NCBI RefSeq assembly: GCF_037975245.1
Contig: NC_092577.1
Coordinates: 35,146,898-35,210,897, forward strand
DNA: 64,000 nucleotides
Reading direction: 5' to 3'
Source of the DNA: Apostichopus japonicus
Lineage: Eukaryota; Echinodermata; Holothuroidea; Aspidochirotida; Stichopodidae
The translations under genes were made by a program, and so were the position numbers. Below are positions 60,801-64,000 of this stretch, one piece after another. The stretch's first letter is position 1. Each line of letters starts with the position of its first letter. The notes beneath the pieces are model-generated. The model saw only the letters and a list, made by a program, of their open reading frames with translations. It did no database searches and was not told the origin of the DNA.

Positions 60801-61640
60801 CATCTCTTACTATATCTGTCTCTATTCTACTTTTGCAATTAATCTATCTACCTAGCCTCTGTTCAGAACAGAGGAGTTGCCAGGATTGAAGGAACCCTAA
60901 CCAGCATAATAAGTCTATGTGATAAAGATAAACTGTCATGAACAGCTTTCCCAAAACAGCTGAGAAAAATCTTATGCCGTATTGCAGAATTTACTTCGCT
61001 CCTGGCTTACGTGTCTCCTCACAACCTTAGCACCACATTCTACTATGCCTATAATGTCCTGGTAACCCTTTAACACTGTGCACCCTTTATGACCGGCTCC
61101 TCGGTCATCGCCCTTCCTTCTCATTCTACCATTTTAAGTGCCTACATGTGTTTTTCGATCAGAATATTTCCGTCTTATTTTGTCCTTTCGTAGCAGAAGT
61201 TTATGGAGTTTTTACTTCCATTAGATTCAAGATATCTTAGACATTTTAATGTTTAAATGTGCCTGAACACATAAGGCTAAAGACTTGAGCAAGTCTATAT
61301 ATGACAAAATTGGTCAATCTACATAGACTGTAATTGTTAATGGTATTTGTTAATAATTATTACTATGTACAAATATATGGCATTTACTTCAGTCCTGTCC
61401 CACCAGCCTCCAAAAATTTGTTCTCTGATCTACCTAGGCCTTCACAACTGGTAACATTCTGCACTTTGCCCTCAGTGGCCCAACATGGATCTCTGGCCTC
61501 TTCCTTCCAAATATAACAATTAACTTCACTCCTCTCTTACCTGTCTCCCACTCCACATCTGCACTTTCCCATGTACCTAACTACACATTGGAACATTGTA
61601 GCACTGCGCCCTCGCTCCCTGGGCAACACCCACTTTTCCT
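54895..61640. repeat. cluster of diverged copies of an unnamed repeat
   Basis: Copies or parts begin near 54895, 56528, 57298, 60195, 60788, 60990, 61383 and 61521. The shared order is TTTACTTCACTCCTCTCTTA, CCTGTCTCCTCACAACCTTA, GCAC with CTACC, CTGGTAACC.TTTAACACTG, then TGCGCCCTC and a CCTTCC/CATTCTACCA end. Full units are about 120-160 bp. Copies share order but differ in many bases and small gaps. All visible copies have the same orientation. Confidence 0.7.
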
Positions 61641-62149
61641 TCTGGATCTATCCCCAATAGGACTGGGAAGGGTAAGTATTGTCACTCATAAATCCTCAAA
61701 CCAGTAAGTTTTGGGGATTCCTTAGCATACAGCATGTTTCTCTGGTTCCAAAGTTCATTTCCCCAATTAAGCAATTCACAGCGCGTACTCCCTCACCTCA
61801 TATAACCTATGCATTACCGTATTAACCTCGCTCTAGCATCTGGCAATTTGTCTGTATGTAAGTGTGGCCATCTCCCTTCCGTAATTGCCAGCTGTTACGC
61901 AAGTATCGCTCTCTTATTGCTCTCACTAAATCCTAAGATTTCAATTACTTCGTCTAAAGTTTATCGTTGTTTTTGTAATTCTTTTTCATCTATTCAACGT
62001 CCTGCACGTTTGAACTGCTTTTTGTCTTTGAAACGTTTTTTCTTTCGTGATTTTCGAACGTTTTTTTGGTTTACCTCGTGAACGTGGTTCACGTAGCGTG
62101 GCTAGGCCCGCACCTTAGTGTAGCGTTCCCCTAGCGTTTATTTACTTCC

Positions 62150-62355
62150 ACGTACAGCAGTCGTGTACGTGGGCTTACTTGCAGTTAAGTAACTGCTTTG
62201 TTTAGTTCTTCATACTGTTTTCGTACAGCAGTCGTGTACGTTTTCCCTTGGCAGTAAAGTAACTGTTTTTGATTTAGTTTTCACAGCTTCAGGTCTCGGA
62301 GATTTCTCGAAAAAAAAAAAAAAAATTTTTCGGAGATTTCTCGGAAAAAAAAAAA
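62150..62355 (+). repeat. direct repeats with internal palindromes before a retroelement ORF
   Basis: CGTACAGCAGTCGTGTACG, itself an inverted repeat, occurs at about 62151 and again at 62222. Each is followed by GCAGTTAAGTAACTGC-like sequence, also palindromic in the first copy. Then TCGGAGATTTCTCG plus poly-A occurs twice (about 62297 and 62331) just before the ATG at 62367. Confidence 0.75.
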
Positions 62356-62366
62356 AAAAAAAAAGG

Positions 62367-62858
62367 ATGGAAAACTGCCGTTCTTGTAAGCAGTTCCGTC
62401 CGTTCAAAGCATGGGATAAGCATGATTTATGCCCAAAGTGTCGCCCATGCGGGAGTAAGCAGACCTGCTCCATTTGCCAGGACTGGACCCAGGAGCGCTG
62501 GGATTTGATCGGTACCTGGCTGGCGGATAAAGCCGCAGAAAAAAGAAAGAAGGCGGCTTCCTCAAAGCAGGGGAAAAAGAAGCCGCCGGCGAAGGAACCC
62601 CAGGCGGCCATAAGAGATGGCATAAGCCCTAAACATGGGGGAACGGAGGGCGCCATACGAGATGGCTCAAACCCTCCTCAGGAACGGGTATCCATACGAG
62701 ATGGAGCTAATTCCCGTGCGGCGTCAGCTCAGCCACGGCCGCGACCCCAGGAGGGTCCGTCCACTTCAGGCCACGTGGAGTCCAGAAGCCCCCGAAGACA
62801 AGCGGTGGCGGACTTATTTACTTCAAAGTATTTTGTATTGGCCAAGGTATTGAATTAA
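62367..62858 (+). CDS. Cys-rich gag-like ORF of a DIRS/Ngaro-type retroelement
   Basis: 163 codons from ATG to TAA. The N-terminus holds a Cys/His array: CRSCKQFRPF, KHDLCPKCRPC, KQTCSICQDWTQ. A charged KKAASSKQGKKKPP stretch and three IRDG repeats (at about 83, 96 and 109) follow. The C-x2-C...D-H-x2-C-x2-CR...C-x2-C layout recalls the first ORF of DIRS/Ngaro-like tyrosine-recombinase retroelements of marine invertebrates. That link is from memory and not proven. GC content is clearly higher than the surroundings. It sits inside EXT1 intron 1, after a set of direct repeats. No reverse transcriptase or recombinase follows, so the element is truncated at its 3' side, 28 bases before MITE copy C. 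Confidence 0.5.
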   Translation: MENCRSCKQFRPFKAWDKHDLCPKCRPCGSKQTCSICQDWTQERWDLIGTWLADKAAEKRKKAASSKQGKKKPPAKEPQAAIRDGISPKHGGTEGAIRDGSNPPQERVSIRDGANSRAASAQPRPRPQEGPSTSGHVESRSPRRQAVADLFTSKYFVLAKVLN

Positions 62859-62886
62859 AAAAAAATTGGGGGGGTTGTTTGTCTCT

Positions 62887-63258
62887 TTAAAGGCATTGAA
62901 GACTCGCCCCAAACCTCGTGCAGCCATCTGAAAAAGTTAACTTTCTGTTGCTTACAAGTGACGTTTTGTTCGTGTCGCTACAAAATGCACACAGTAATGA
63001 AATATGATACCTTAATTGTTATCTTTAGCTGGACCTGAGATGTCCATCGCTGTATCGTTTGTATACTGTGCTGTGGGTATTGACCGCAGCTGTATGTACT
63101 GACTGTACACTAGTGTCTAATTACCGACAGTAGCAAGCTGTGTGTGTATTTTCTGGAATCGATGGTGGTGTTTAACACTTCTGTTACACTTCATTCGAAA
63201 CAAGGTCAAATTACCGGCATTAGACGTTTCCTTTTGCGCGAGTCTTCACACCCTTTAA
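62887..63258 (+). mobile_element. TTAA-flanked MITE, copy C (full length)
   Basis: Starts TTAAAGGCATTGAAGACTCG and ends GCGAGTCTTCACACCCTTTAA, about 372 bp. It aligns over its whole length with copy B (17672-18042), with scattered substitutions. Non-coding. It lies just after the truncated retroelement ORF. Confidence 0.85.
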
Positions 63259-63628
63259 TAAAAACTTTTTTTACATTGTCTGCAATCATAATATCCATTG
63301 ACGGACCAAGAATCCATAGGCCCCTCACTCTTTTGATTCATTGAGGATTCCACTTTCTTTTCTTCTTTTACTCCTTTTACTTTTCAGTCCACACTTAAAG
63401 TATCTCAGTTTTCATATGTGTTTTTATTGATTTCTTTGTTCTTGATATTTGAAAAACTGAAATAAGTGTCAATTTAGGTATAGGTTTTGAAATGAGAGTG
63501 ATAACAAAAACATGTAGCAAGAAAAGAAAAACAATAAATTTGAAGAAAAAAGATAAAAAGATGAGAGAAAACTTAAAACTTGGTAGAAAGGTTTGGACCT
63601 TTTTGCATATAAGAGAAAAAGACTGACA

Positions 63629-63649
63629 CCCACACACACACACACACAT
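63629..63649. repeat. (CA)n microsatellite
   Basis: About ten CA units. Confidence 0.9.
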
Positions 63650-64000
63650 ACAGATATATTTACTTTACATTCAGGCCAACAAATCATGCGGAAGGGTCAT
63701 AAGACTGTAAAGTAAATACATAGTACCAACTGAAAGACCTTTGGTTTCCTCGAATTGTCGAAGACCGGATTTGTACACCGAATGGCACCATTTGAGAGAA
63801 CACAAAAGGGGCATTTAGGGATAACAGAGATGGTTCTGAATGTCGTAAGAACCATTCCATTAACAAATTGGAGTTCTTTTCATTTTAAATTCTTTGAGCA
63901 TATATGTACACTCAGTCTCAAAGTTCTTCTTTAAGGGTGTGTAAATTGTAAATGTGTACTTGGGTGGAATGGTAATCAATATAATGGGTATGTTGCAATT

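Larger units (their letters stand above)
46356..64000 (+). other. EXT1 intron 1 (incomplete)
   Basis: At least 17.6 kb with no recognisable EXT1 exon 2. Many small open frames are present, but none has family motifs except the retroelement frame at 62367-62858. The stretch holds repeats listed separately, simple TGTCTG repeats at 49400-49530, poly-T at about 52890 and 60243, and frequent TACTGTA/TACAGTA words. Confidence 0.75.

Noticed and set aside
1-64000. CRISPR arrays, prophage, operons
   Set aside because: The tandem repeats present lack the regular repeat-spacer pattern, and all genes have spliceosomal introns. There is no prokaryotic signal.

Overview
This window looks like nuclear DNA of an animal. 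Genes are split by GT-AG introns with pyrimidine-rich acceptors, intergenic DNA is AT-rich, and simple repeats, LINE 3' tails, MITEs and a tRNA-derived SINE are common. The protein set and repeat styles suggest a marine invertebrate deuterostome, most likely an echinoderm such as a sea cucumber. The species is an inference. No bacterial operons, CRISPR arrays or rRNA genes were seen.

Six protein-coding genes were reconstructed by joining exons at splice sites and checking reading phase. From left to right: (1) the 3' part of an AIG1/ADTRP-family membrane hydrolase (+, 387-3873); (2) a small Cys-rich Pinocchio-like protein (-, 9987-7504, 146 aa, 4 coding exons); (3) EIF2B4, the delta subunit of translation factor eIF2B (+, 12161-19570, 509 aa, 10 coding exons); (4) adenylate kinase 2 (-, 33649-21671, 240 or 245 aa) with two alternative first exons that each encode the P-loop; (5) a plant-type (class II, PRS3/4-like) PRPP synthetase (+, 35110-40029, 366 aa, 8 exons); (6) the large first coding exon of EXT1, a heparan sulfate polymerase (+, 45451-46355), whose first intron fills the rest of the window.

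Two gene pairs are head-to-head: Pinocchio-like/EIF2B4 across about 1.3 kb and AK2/PRPP synthetase across about 1.5 kb. The second pair is biochemically linked, because PRPP synthetase releases AMP and adenylate kinase recycles AMP to ADP.

Mobile DNA includes three copies of one TTAA-flanked MITE, a non-autonomous hAT-like element with a perfect 8-bp target duplication, a long-TIR element inside AK2, four CR1-like LINE tails, a SINE and the 5' part of a DIRS/Ngaro-like retroelement. The EXT1 intron also carries a cluster of diverged copies of an unnamed repeat of about 120-160 bp. The most interesting signals are the duplicated AK2 P-loop exon with a Thr-to-Met change, two small tandem duplications in EIF2B4 (one gives a second in-frame splice donor), and the AK2/PRPP synthetase arrangement.
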